This document shows, piece after piece, positions 16,963 through 29,400 of a DNA stretch of 48,906 nucleotides. Within the stretch, counting starts at the first letter, position 1; each line of letters begins with the position of its first letter. The notes under the pieces are model-generated. The model saw only the letters and a program-made list of their open reading frames with translations, searched no databases and had not been told where the DNA came from. Source of the stretch: a virus; IMG/VR virus record IMGVR_UViG_3300025424_000017, positions 1 to 48,906 of that record. One strand, written 5' to 3'. A program made the translations under genes and the position numbers.

Positions 16963-16970
16963 CATAAATA
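16963..16970 (+). promoter_or_regulatory. Candidate late promoter box before gp6 (CATAAATA)
   Basis: CATAAATA differs from the T4 late box TATAAATA only at the first base. T4 spacing puts the start at about 16976, giving a ~13-base leader before ATG 16989. It lies in the longest gap of the baseplate block (46 bases), which supports a real signal. Confidence 0.6.
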
Positions 16971-16988
16971 CTCAACACTGGAATACAT

Positions 16989-19900
16989 ATGGCCACAACT
17001 ACAAGACAAACTGCGATATTCGGAGTTCAAGACTGGAAACAGATCTATCAGACCTATCAGGAAGCCAATTTCCAAAGCTATGATTTTGAAACCCTGCGCA
17101 AGACCTTTGTGGATTACTTGCGCTTGTATTATCCAGAAACCTTCAACGACTATATTGAAAGTTCGGAATTTATAGCCCTGTTGGATGTGATGGCGTTTAT
17201 GGGTCAGAGCTTGGCCTTCAGGACCGATCTCAACAACAGAGAAAATTATCTAGGCACAGCTGAGCGTAGAGACAGTGTGATCAAGCTGTCAAACTTGGTC
17301 AGCTATGTACCTCTCAGAAACACCGAAGCTTCGGGCTATCTCAAGGTATTCAGCATCAGCACCACAGAAAATCTAGTTGACTACAACGGCGTCAATCTCA
17401 GCAACATCACGGTCAACTGGGCCGATCCAACCAATCTAGATTGGCAAGAACAGTTTACGACCATACTGAATGCCAGTCTGCTCAACACACAACGTTTTGG
17501 ACGTCCTGCTGCCAGTCAGACCATACTGGGCGTGAACACCCAAGAATATACCATCAATCTGGTTCCGGGCTATCTACCGGTAGTGCCTTACACTGCTGTG
17601 GTGGATGGCATCAGCATGCCGTTTGAAGCTGTCAATGCCACCAGTGCTGGTCAGGACTATGTGTACGAACCGCCTCCTCTTCCAGACGGTCGATTCAACA
17701 TCCTGTTCCGCAACGATCAGCTGGGATTTGCCAGTGCCAACACCGGGTTCTTTTTCTTCTTCAAGCAAGGCACGTTGCAAAATCAAGATTTCAATCTGGT
17801 TGAACGCATAACCAACCGTGCCGTAGACATCAACATAGATGGTATCAACAACACTGACGTATGGTTGTATCAGTTGGACAATTTGGGCAACGTGCAAAAT
17901 TTTTGGTTTCCTGTGCAGAGCGTGTATGCGGCCGCAGCACAGCAGACCTCAGCTGGAACCCAACAGATCTACAGCATAGCCAGTAGAAATAACGATCAAA
18001 TCACGCTGAATTTTGGCGACGGCATTTTCAGCACCATACCGGTGGGCACATTCAGGACCTATGTGCGGGCCAGCAACGGATTGACCTATATCATTAATCC
18101 GCAGGAAATGCAGAACATACAGATTCCTATCAGCTATGTGAGTCGCACTGGACAGATTGAAACACTCACATTCAACTGCGGTATCACTCAGCCGGTAACC
18201 AACGCCCAGGCCCGTGAAACCATCAACGATATCAAGCAACGTGCTCCGGCCCAGTACTATACACAAAACAGAATGGTCAATGGCGAGGATTATACCAATT
18301 TTCCTTACACACAGTACAACAGTATCTTGAAAAGCGCAGCTGTGAACCGAGCCAGCATAGGAACCAGCCGATATCTGGACCTAGTGGATGGTACTGGCAA
18401 GTACTCGAGCACCAACATATTTGCCAGTGATGGCGCCATGTATGAAACCAATCTAACTCCAGCATTCTTGTTCAGTTGGCTCAGCATCAACGATATCAGC
18501 AGCGTGGTCTACAACCAGATCAATCCGCTGTTGACCCAGGCCGGCCTACAACAATTTTATTATGCCAATTTTCCTAGACCCAACCTGTTGAACCTCAACT
18601 ACAGTTGGCAACAAAGTACGGCCATGACCAACGAAGTCACTGGCTATTTTAAAAACAGTAGTGGCGATGCTGTGCCTGTGGGGTCAGCGGCCAGCAACAA
18701 TGCCCGGTACATCACAGTTGGCAGCCTAATCAAGTTTGTTCCGCCGTCCGGTTATTATTTTGATGCCGACAACAATCTACGACCTGGGTCGGCCACATCA
18801 CCCACTGAGAAAACTGAGATCTGGGCCAGCCCTACCGCAGTTTATCTGTCAGGCACCGGTCAAGGCCTAGGCAACTTGCCCACCGGAGTAGGTCCAGTGG
18901 TGCTCAATACATTTGTACCTACAGGTGCTGTCGCCAGTTTGGTTATCCCTACACTGGTTACAGATTTGCCAATCTCGGTCAAACAAAGCGTGGTCAATCA
19001 GATCTATCTCAATCAGAATTTTGGCCTGGGCTACAACAATCTCACAGCCACTTGGTATGTGATCACCAGCTCAAATCTGGCAACCAATGCCACGTTTGAT
19101 CTTGCTAACGCACAAAACACATCCGGAACCAATGCAGATGCCAGCTGGTTGATACAATGCACCACCAACGGCAACAACTACACAGTGATATCAAGATCTC
19201 TAGAATACTTTTTTGGCAGCGTGGCCCAGACTAGATTTTTCTTTTACACAGCAGATCCAATCTACGACAGTCGTACCGGCACAGTGATACGGGATTATAT
19301 CAATGTGCTCAAAATCAACACTCAGCCCGATACCAACTACCCCCTGCCCAACGACAGCATAGTCAATATCATAGCTCAGCCAGTTTTGACCGATGGACTG
19401 GTCGACGACTTCCAGGTAGAAATTTCATTTGCCAGCCAACCCGGAAGCTCGGTACCAATCAATCCTGACTTTTTTGATGAGCTGGTCGCACCCGCAACCA
19501 ACTCCAATCAAAAATTGGTCTTCTTCCAGCAAACAGTGGATTTTGACAATTTACAACGCTATATCCTGGTTGATCCTGGCACAGTCAACACCAGTTATCC
19601 CAACCAGGCCAGCATCTTGTTGGCGTTGAGTCAATATACTGTGGGCCAGACTTTTTATGCCTACAATCAGTATCCCGGCAACACCATTACCAACCAGGTA
19701 TTTTACACTATCACTCGAGATAGCACAGGCAACAACATGCTCACAGTTGATAACACGTATGCAGCACGAGTGGGTCGACAAGGATTCTATTTCCAGTACA
19801 GACACAACAGTCCCCTGTCTAGTCGTATTGACCCGGGCAGTACCAACATCATCGATCTGTATCTGGTGACCAATGCTTACTACACAGCCTATCAAAACTG

Positions 19901-20417
19901 GATCCAGGATGTGACTGGCACAGTGAGCGAGCCTAGTCCGCCCACTATTGATGAACTGAGTACTGACTATCAAGGACTAGACACCTACAAGATGATCAGC
20001 GACAATGTCATTTTGAACTCGGTTGATTTCCAACCCTTGTTTGGACAGAAAGCCGATGTTGCACTCAGAGCCACTATCAAGGTCATACAAAATCCTTTGA
20101 GCACAACCAGTATCACTGAAATTAAAAACAGTGTGGTAGCCACCATGGCCGCCTATTTTGATCTGGCCAACTGGAATTTTGGAGACACGTTTTATTTCAG
20201 CGAACTGTCGGCTTACATACATCAACAGATTGGTGGCATAGTGAGCAGCGTGGTCCTGGTTCCGTTGGATCCACAAAAGAGCTTTGGTGATCTTTACGAA
20301 ATCAGATCGGCACCCAACCAGATATTTGTGAACGGGGCCACAGTCAATGACATAGAAGTCATAACAGCCCTGACCAGCACCAATCTGCAGACTGCTCCTG
20401 GCAGCGGGGTGATTTGA
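16989..20417 (+). CDS. gp6: gp6-like baseplate wedge subunit (extended)
   Basis: A 1,142-residue protein. The first 120 residues carry the gp6 signature: FETLRKTFVDYLRLYYPETF, then NDYIESSEFIALLDVMAFMG, QSLAFRTDLNNRENYLGTAE, and VKLSNLVSYVPLR-like text. The middle is beta-rich (baseplate J-like), with a DYTNFPYTQYNSILKSAAVN segment typical of gp6, and the end is VSSVVLVPLDPQKSFGDLYE, typical of gp6's C-terminal region. gp6 forms the inner baseplate ring by dimerising between wedges. It is considerably longer than T4 gp6 (660 residues), with an inserted central region. Its stop overlaps the next start as TGATG. Confidence 0.92.
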   Translation: MATTTRQTAIFGVQDWKQIYQTYQEANFQSYDFETLRKTFVDYLRLYYPETFNDYIESSEFIALLDVMAFMGQSLAFRTDLNNRENYLGTAERRDSVIKLSNLVSYVPLRNTEASGYLKVFSISTTENLVDYNGVNLSNITVNWADPTNLDWQEQFTTILNASLLNTQRFGRPAASQTILGVNTQEYTINLVPGYLPVVPYTAVVDGISMPFEAVNATSAGQDYVYEPPPLPDGRFNILFRNDQLGFASANTGFFFFFKQGTLQNQDFNLVERITNRAVDINIDGINNTDVWLYQLDNLGNVQNFWFPVQSVYAAAAQQTSAGTQQIYSIASRNNDQITLNFGDGIFSTIPVGTFRTYVRASNGLTYIINPQEMQNIQIPISYVSRTGQIETLTFNCGITQPVTNAQARETINDIKQRAPAQYYTQNRMVNGEDYTNFPYTQYNSILKSAAVNRASIGTSRYLDLVDGTGKYSSTNIFASDGAMYETNLTPAFLFSWLSINDISSVVYNQINPLLTQAGLQQFYYANFPRPNLLNLNYSWQQSTAMTNEVTGYFKNSSGDAVPVGSAASNNARYITVGSLIKFVPPSGYYFDADNNLRPGSATSPTEKTEIWASPTAVYLSGTGQGLGNLPTGVGPVVLNTFVPTGAVASLVIPTLVTDLPISVKQSVVNQIYLNQNFGLGYNNLTATWYVITSSNLATNATFDLANAQNTSGTNADASWLIQCTTNGNNYTVISRSLEYFFGSVAQTRFFFYTADPIYDSRTGTVIRDYINVLKINTQPDTNYPLPNDSIVNIIAQPVLTDGLVDDFQVEISFASQPGSSVPINPDFFDELVAPATNSNQKLVFFQQTVDFDNLQRYILVDPGTVNTSYPNQASILLALSQYTVGQTFYAYNQYPGNTITNQVFYTITRDSTGNNMLTVDNTYAARVGRQGFYFQYRHNSPLSSRIDPGSTNIIDLYLVTNAYYTAYQNWIQDVTGTVSEPSPPTIDELSTDYQGLDTYKMISDNVILNSVDFQPLFGQKADVALRATIKVIQNPLSTTSITEIKNSVVATMAAYFDLANWNFGDTFYFSELSAYIHQQIGGIVSSVVLVPLDPQKSFGDLYEIRSAPNQIFVNGATVNDIEVITALTSTNLQTAPGSGVI

Positions 20418-23400
20418 TGACCATACCCAGCGCACAATTTAGTACCGCAGACCTTTTACCTGAAGTATTCCAGACTCCGATCAACCGGCAGTTCTTGGCT
20501 GCCACGCTGGATCAGCTGACTCAAGAACCAGCATTTGCCAAACGACAAGGATTTATAGGACAACGTATCGGTCCTGGAGTCAATGCCAACGACCAATACG
20601 TGATTGAACCAACTGCGACTCGCAATCAGTATCAACTGGAACCCGGTGTAGTGCAGGTCAACCCTGCTGATACTGCCCAGGTGGTGGATGCCATAACCTA
20701 TCCGGGCATGAATGATGCACTGGCCGTTCAAGGTGCTGTGGTTGCCAACAGTTCATCTTTGTATACCAGCGAGTATTACACCTGGGATCCGTTTGTGGAT
20801 TTCGACAAGTTCATAAATTATTCGGAATACTATTGGTTGCCCAACGGCCCCGATGCAGTCACAGTCAATGCCACTGGCATACCCACCTACGAAAATTTCA
20901 CAGTCACACGCAATGACGGTTTTTATACTTTCAGCGGAATTGCCGGCAACAATCCAACCTTGACCTTGGCCAGGAACGGCACTTACAATTTCCTGGTAGC
21001 ACAAAACAACCAGGCCACCATACAGTTCCGTGTAACCAACAATGGAACCACAGCCTGGGTCATAGACTATGACAGCAATCCGACCCTGACCCTTACCAGG
21101 GGTAACACTTATACATTTGATTTGTCGTTGTCGGCGCCACTTCCGTTCTATATCAAGACCGAGGCCAGCTATGGATCGATCAATCTTTACAACTCGGGAG
21201 TGTCCAACAACGGCGCTGTGTCCGGGCTGATCACTTTCACAGTGCCACAAGATGCGCCCGATACCCTGTACTATTGTAACAGCACTGAATTCAATTTACG
21301 TGGCACGTTTGATATAGTCGATGCTGTTGCTGGCACCGGTCCGGGGTTTTGGATACAGACTGATCCGGGTATCAATGGAGTTGTTGCATCTACCCCTAAT
21401 ATTTCAAGTCGTGATGTGTACGGTGTGGTCAACAACGGAGTTGATCTTGGTACTGTCACGTTCAACACACCTGCTACTACTGCACAGAATTTCTACTACA
21501 ATCTGCCTTATATTGGTAGCCTGCCCAATCAACCCACAGGTACCGTGGATCTGGTCACCACGTTGCTGTTTGATCAGATCAACGGCATAGCATTGACAGA
21601 CTTTCTTGCAACCAATCCTGCAGGCATCGATGGTGTGACCAACATTGTTGGTAGAACACTGGTATTCAATGCCGTCAATACCACAGACACAGATCTGTAT
21701 GTGGTCTGGCTGGTCAGTGAAACAGGTGGGATCATACAGCTGATCAATGTGCTGTCTATAAACAATCTTTCTCAGTTTGGTGTGTTGTTTGGAGCCACCT
21801 ATGCCAGCACCAGATGGTACAAAAATGCTTCAGGTCTACTGGTACAAATGCCCTTGTTGACAGCCACACGTGATCTGCTGTACTACCAAGACGGAACAGA
21901 CCCGACCATGTTTGGCGTGATCGAACTGGTTGATTTAACAGGCACGAGTGTTTTAGATGTTGGCAACATTCTGGGCAGAAAGACCTATACCAGTCCCAAT
22001 GGAGTCACGTTTACCAACGGTCTCAAGGTACTGTTTACTGGAACCACAGTTCCAGCTGGATATCAAAACAACGAGTATTATGTGCAAGGTGTGGGCACAG
22101 CCATACAACTGTTGCCGGTCACCGATTTTGTTACACCAGAAACCTATCTATCGGGTTTGCCGCTTTATCCTGATTACCTTACCAGCAGTCGAGACAGTCT
22201 GGATCTCAATCCCTGGTGCCGCAGCAATAGATGGTTCCATGTGGATGTGATACAGCAGACTGGATCATACAACAGGACCAACGTGGTACTGGATCAGACT
22301 CTACGAGCCAAGAGACCAATTCTGGAATTCCGTGGAGGTACACGCCTGTTTGGGTTTGGCACCCAGGGCATTGCACCGGTTGACATAATTGATTTTAGTC
22401 AGACCGATGCCTTGCGCACGGTGGAAGGCAGCTTGGGGTTTGCGACCGATGGATATCAGTTGGTCGAAGGCAGTACCATAATTTTTGCCGGGGATCAAGA
22501 CATTGCGGTGCGCAGAACAGTGTATCAAGTGACGTTTATAACCCCAGATACAGTGGCTCCTTTGATACCGGAACCCATTATCAATCTGATTCCGATTGCC
22601 ACAGTGCTAGCTGATCAGTCCACAGTGTGTCTAGCCGGCACAACCTTGATCGGTGTCACCTACTACTTTGATGGAGCCAACTGGATCCTGGCACAGCAAA
22701 AAAACAGCGTGAACCAGCCTATTAGATTTGATGTGTACGATCTCAACGGTATCAGCTTTGCCGATCAAACCACATATCCCAGTTCCAATTTCCTCGGCAG
22801 CTATCTAACCAGTTATGCAGTCAGCAACGGTACAAATGATCCGTATCTGGGATTTCCTCTGACCTATTTGAATTTGACCAACCTGGGCGACATAGTATTT
22901 GATAACAATCTTTATGCCGACAGTTTTGTTTATACCACCAACAACACCGGAGTTACAGTTCCACTCAGCACCGGATTTGTCAGACAGTACCAGACACGAG
23001 CTGCCTTTGATCTTGAAATAGGCTGGCAAACAGCCGTGTCCAAGAGCCAAGTGAGACAGCAGTTTGGGTTCACTTATGCCGGATTGCCGTTGCAGTTGGA
23101 TGTGGCTGTGTCGACCAGTACAGTGGTCCCGGCTGTACAGATCTTTGTGAATTCAGCATTTCTAGAACCTTACAATTCCGACACCGGCACATACAATTAC
23201 AGCTATACTGTGGCATCGGCCACTACCACTATCACGTTCGCATCCGGGGTAATCGCAGTAGGAGACACAGTCGAACTGCAAGTGTTGAGCAATCAGGTCA
23301 GTGCCACAGGGTTTTATCAGGTACCAATCAATCTTGAAAACAATCCGCTCAACAACAATTCCAGCACGTTTACTCTGGGAACAGCACGCAATCACTACAG

Positions 23401-26400
23401 TACCATTGCGCAAAATCTAATCAATCTTGAAGGACCTGTAATTGGTGCCAACAACACCCGAGATCTAGGCAATCTGGTGCCGTATGGATTGCAGATCCTG
23501 CAACAGAGTTCGCCCATGACCTTGGCTGGATTTTTCCTGCGCAGTACCGAATATAATATTTTTGATTCGCTGGTATTCAACAGCCGCGAATACATCAAGT
23601 TCAAGAATCAACTGTTGAACGCCGTGATCACAAACGATTTTGGAACGCAGACTGTGCCTGAGATCCTGGACAGTGCAGTGAGTTTGATCACGGCTGGTGA
23701 TACCAGTATCAGTCCGTTTTACTGGAGTGACATGCTGCCTACTGGCACTCGACTGGCATCAAACTCAACCACAGTGACAGCAATCACGACCAACCGATTC
23801 AACACTGTACAGACTTACGATTTTACCACCAGCAACTATCTAGGACTGTTGGTGTACCTGAATGGCGCCCTGTTGACACGTGGTGTTGATTACGAAACCG
23901 GTGTAGGCACACCAACCTTGACCATACTGGTGCCTTTAAACACAGGCGATACAGTCACCATCAACGAATACAATCCAACCTACGGCAATTTTGTACCCAA
24001 CACTCCTACCAAGCTGGGACTGTATCCCAAATGGACTCCCAGGGCCTACATCAGCTCGGATTACGTCCAACCAACTCCGGTCATACAAGGGCACGACGGC
24101 AGCATCACTGTTGCGTTTGGCGATATCCGCGACGACATCTTGCTGGAATTTGAAAAGCGTATCTACAGCAATCTCAAGACAGATGGTAACCCGGTACCAC
24201 TTACCATAGACGAAGTGTTGCCCGGGTTTTTTCGAACCACAGATTATACCGAAGCTGAAATCACACAGATCTTGGGTGAAGATTTCCTCAGCTGGGCGGG
24301 CTACAACAAACTGGACTATACCGCACAGGATTACCTGGCCAACAACGCATTTACCTACAACTACAGCACCGCCGGCAATCGGATCAACAATCAGGTGTTA
24401 GAGCAAGGAGCCTGGCGCGGTATCTATCGCTATTTTTATGATACTATTACACCCAATCTGACACCTTGGGAAATGCTGGGCTTTACTGAACAGCCAGTCT
24501 GGTGGACCAATTGTTACGGTCTGCCGCCATATACCAGCGGCAATTTGGTATTATGGGGCGATCTTGAACAGGGGCTGGTGGCTGATCCAGTAGCGCCTTA
24601 CATAAAATCTAATTTTGCCAGACCCGGGCTCACACAGGTGATACCGGTGGATGGATTGGGGAATCTGTTGCCTCCGGTCAGCAGCGTGGTTGGACTCTAC
24701 AACCCCAACACGTTCCGTAAAAGCTGGACTGTGGGCGATGGTGGTCCAGTAGAAGCATCGTGGTGGTCCAGCTCGAGTTATCCGTTTGCTGTTATGCGCC
24801 TGTTGGCCTTGACCAGACCCGCTGAATTTTTCAGTCTATTTGCCGACCGAGATCTTTATCGGTATTCGGCCACGATGCGCCAGTATCTTTACAACAAACG
24901 TTACAGACTCAATGCCAACGAATTAGAAATTTATGGCAACGGAGTCAGCAAGGCCAGCTATATTGATTGGATAGTGGATTACAACCAACAGATGGGTGTC
25001 AACAGCACTGACAGCCTTGCCAGCGATCTGGCCAATGTGGATGTAAGATTGTGCTACCGCATGGCGGCCTGGACCGATCAACAGAGCCTGGAAATATCTC
25101 TTGAAAAATCCAGTCCACAGAGTCAAAATCAAAGTCTCCTGATTCCGCCTGAAAGTTATCATCTACTGCTTTACAAAGATCAACCGTACTCGCAATCCAC
25201 CTACAGTTCAGTCGTGATAGAAAAAGTGGGCAACGGTTGGTCGGTATACGGATACAGCACCTATCAGGCCTATTTTACTATCTTGGTCAGTGCGGTCAAC
25301 GGTATCACTCAGACCATATCAGCCGGCGGCGCCACAGTACAGGTGCCAGCACAGTACAGCAACCAGACAGCCCGGATACCGTACGGTTATGTGTTTACCA
25401 ATCGCAACATGGTGGTTGATTTCTTGTTGAGTTACGGCCAGTATCTTCAGACGCAGGGAATGTCATTTACCTATATAGAAAATGGGTATGTGTTGGACTG
25501 GCGTCAGATGGCCCAGGAATTCCTGTATTTCAGTCAGCAGGGCTGGCAAACCGGAACCTTGATCAATCTCAATCCAGCAGCCAGTCAATTGTCAGTTAGC
25601 ACTCCCGGAGCTGTAGTTGACAGCATTGTCAGCTACGGTCCACAGAATCAACTGCTGGATCAAAACAGACAGACATTTGCCACTCGCAATCTTGTCATAC
25701 AGCGGTTTGGCGACAGTTTTGTCATACAGCCCGATTTGTCGACCGGTCAGGCCATCAGTTATCTCAATCTCAAATTTACCGATTACGAAAACATGATCGT
25801 GTTCGACAATGTGGATATTTTTGGAGATGTGATTTACGATCCTACCACAGCCGAGCGACAAAATAGGCTGTATCTGAATGCATTTAACAGCACCATGTGG
25901 GACGGCACATTGAATGCTCGCGGGTTCATGCTGAATCAGGACAACGTGCTGGCTTGGGATCCTACTCAGAGATACACCAAGGGCGACCTAGTACGATACA
26001 AAAATCAATACTGGCAGGCCAACGGCACTGTACAACCTACTGCTGCATTTGATTACAACAGCTGGTTCTTGAGCAACTGGGCACGCATTCAAAAAGGTTT
26101 GTTGGCCAATCTGGCCAACAAGGCTGATCAGCTGGCCAATACCTACAACACACAAACAGCCAATCTCAACAACAGCAATGACTTGTTGGCGTACAATCTG
26201 ATTGGGTTCACACCCAGACAGTACATGGCCAATCTTGGTCTAGACGATGTGAGCCAGGTCAATCTTTATCAGCAGTTTATCAAGACCAAAGGCAGCCTGC
26301 AGGCCACTGATCTGTTTACCAATGTGTCTTTGGCCAAAGGCAGTGGCACTTACAAGATTTACGAAACCTGGGGTGTGTTGATCGGAACCTACGGAGCAAC

Positions 26401-29400
26401 GGCCAACAGAAGCTATTTTGAAATCAATCTCAACCAAGCCTTGTTGCCCAACAACCCTAGCACAGTGCAAATCATACAACCAGGAGATATCAGCCAGGCC
26501 AATCAAACTGTGCTACTGAGCAATCTCTGGAGCGAAAGCTACAACATTGCCACAACCAATATCCTACCTACCATATATCCTACCACTCAGCAGACTGCGT
26601 TGCCGTCGGCCGGATATGTAAACATCAATGATGCCGATATCACAGTGTACAGTCTAGACGACCCTTCGTCAATCGCTGCCAACATTGGTATCATTGGCAC
26701 AGGCACCACTGTCTGGGTAGCACATGACAACAGCTACGACTGGAATATCTATCGTTGTGCTCAAGTTCCTGGACGTTTGACTCAGATCACAGACAATCTA
26801 AATGGTACCAGTATCGCACAATTTAGCTCTATAACCAATCTGAAAATTGGTGACCTGATCATTGTGAGATATTTCTCCACAGTTGTGGATGGAGTATATC
26901 GTGTCTTGGGCATACGCTCGCCCACACAACTGATAATTTCTTACAGTTTTGTCAACAGCAATCAGACTACCTTGACTGGCACTGGTTTGGCCTGGCATCT
27001 ACAGACCATGCGTGTCAAACAGGCCAGTGATGTAAGTCAATTGTCGTATGCCACAGATCTAGTACCCGGCGCACGTGCCTGGGTGGACAATGACGGGTCA
27101 GGCCACTGGCAGGTATTGGAAAAACAATCACCGTTTGCCGGAGTTGAAACTGTATCATCAATCATTCCACAATACAATGATCTATTTGGATCTGCGATAG
27201 CGCAGTCAAGCAATCATTACAGCCTGTTGGTAGGCAGTCCAAACACAGCTGGTGGAGGCACAGTTGAAACTTATCGACGTGTTACTACCAGTACCAATGC
27301 CGGCACTTATGTAGACAATCTCATACTCACGTTGGCAGCAGCCAATACAGAATCGTTTGGTAGCAGCCTCAGCTGGGGCAACAGCAACTGGGCTGTTGCT
27401 GGAGCTCCAGCCAGCGACGCTGGTCGCGGATATGCCGTTGCTATATATCAAGTGCCCGGCAGCAACGATTATGAATTGAGCCAATTGCTTACAGCACCCA
27501 CCTCGACTGCGGCCGTGGCATTTGGAACTGCTGTGGTGATCAGTGCAGATGAACGTTGGATGTATATTGGCGCACCTGGTAGAAATCTGGTCTATGCCTA
27601 CGGACTGATCACAGTTCCAACACAATCTATCTCTTACACTACGGATCTAACAACCACGTCGTTTGTGTACAACACGGCCATACAGATCAATTCGGCCTAT
27701 CCTGACCAATTGATTGTGACCTTGAACAATGTTCAATTGACCAATGGCGTTGATTACACTGTTACAGCCACATCAATAGTTTTTCCGCAAGCACCGTCGC
27801 CTGGTATACAATTACTTGTGACTCGACGCAACAAGGTCATATTGACCGGTACTGGATCAGACACCTATAATTTGTCCACCTATCTTTACACAGCTACATC
27901 CATCGACAGTTTTTCTATAGCAGTTGACGGAGTATATCAACGTCCTTATATCGACTACACATTTTCTACCCAGCTGACCTTTTTGACTGTGCCTGCGTCC
28001 GGCAGCAACATTGTGATAACTGCCGGCAATTACTGGCAATACATGTCGGCTATGCCGGTTGGTGGATTATCGTTATCTGCAGACGCTGCATTTGGTTCTG
28101 CGGTCACAACCAGCACTGACGGCAGGACCGTGATTGTGGGCAGCAATTCAGATTCTGCTCTAGATTCGCAAGGCAATGTTGTGGCCAATGCTGGTTCAAC
28201 CTATGTGTTTGATCGCAGCGTGGTACGTTATTTGGTCACTGACGTTGCTCAATTGACCTATGCCATACCGGGTGCTGTTACAGCACCGGTAGCAGTATTA
28301 TTGAACGGTACGTTTTTATATAACTCTGCACAGTACATCAACGGCCAATTTACTCTATCAGGATCCAACATTGTATTGAACAATTCGGTGGTACTCAATA
28401 TTGGTGACAGTATCGAAATTGAAACCAATCAGTTCCAGTTCATGGAAAAGATAACAGCATCAACTCCGGAGTCCGGATCACAGTTTGGATCTGCGGTACA
28501 AATTTGTTCAAACGACTGCAGCATCTACGTGGGATCTCCTAAATACACGTCGACATTGATACAGGACGGCAGCGTGACTCGCCACGTCAATCAGAGTCGA
28601 TTGTACGGAGCCACAGTGAGCACAGTGGCCAACCCCACACTGACTCCTGGAACAGCTATACGTGTGAACAATATAGAAATAGCCGTACCCAACAGCCCCA
28701 ACAATACCGTGGCTGGTCTGGCCAATGCCATATCTCCGTTGCCGTGGTCCAGCACCCAGACGTACTATATCAATGATCGTGTGATCTACAACAGTGTGTG
28801 TTACATTTCTGCTCAAAGCAGTTTGGCGCAACAGCCATCGTCCAACAGCATGTATTGGACCAGCTCTTTTGCTGTGCCCAATGTGCAAGCATCGCTCAGC
28901 AACAATCTTGAATTTATCAGCGATGGCACCACACAGCTATACGATATCGGGACCGTGTACAGTGCAGCTGGATCAAATCCGGTAGTGTATGTGAACGGTG
29001 TTTTACAAATAGCCAGCCCCGCTGCAGGATATACCTACAGCTATATTCCAGCCACAACATCCAGCCCCGGACAGATTGCTTTTGTGACAGCACCTGCAAT
29101 CTATTTGCCTATAGTGATCGTGACCGGACAACTGGTCTTGAGCGTGATAGATTCGGCCGCAGCACCCACCTTCAATCAATTGAGTGTGTTACCGGGCATA
29201 GGCTATAACGGGTCGGCATTTGCTCAGTTGGGATTTGAGACCTTTGTGTACACACAGACCTTGACCAGTCCTGATCCAGTGGCCTATGGTGCGTTTGGTA
29301 GCGCGATTTCCATAAACAGCAACAGCCTCAACGTGGTTGTTGGCGCCCCCAATGGCAATGTGTACGAAGCCATGTCGTTCGATGCAGGAAAAACCATATT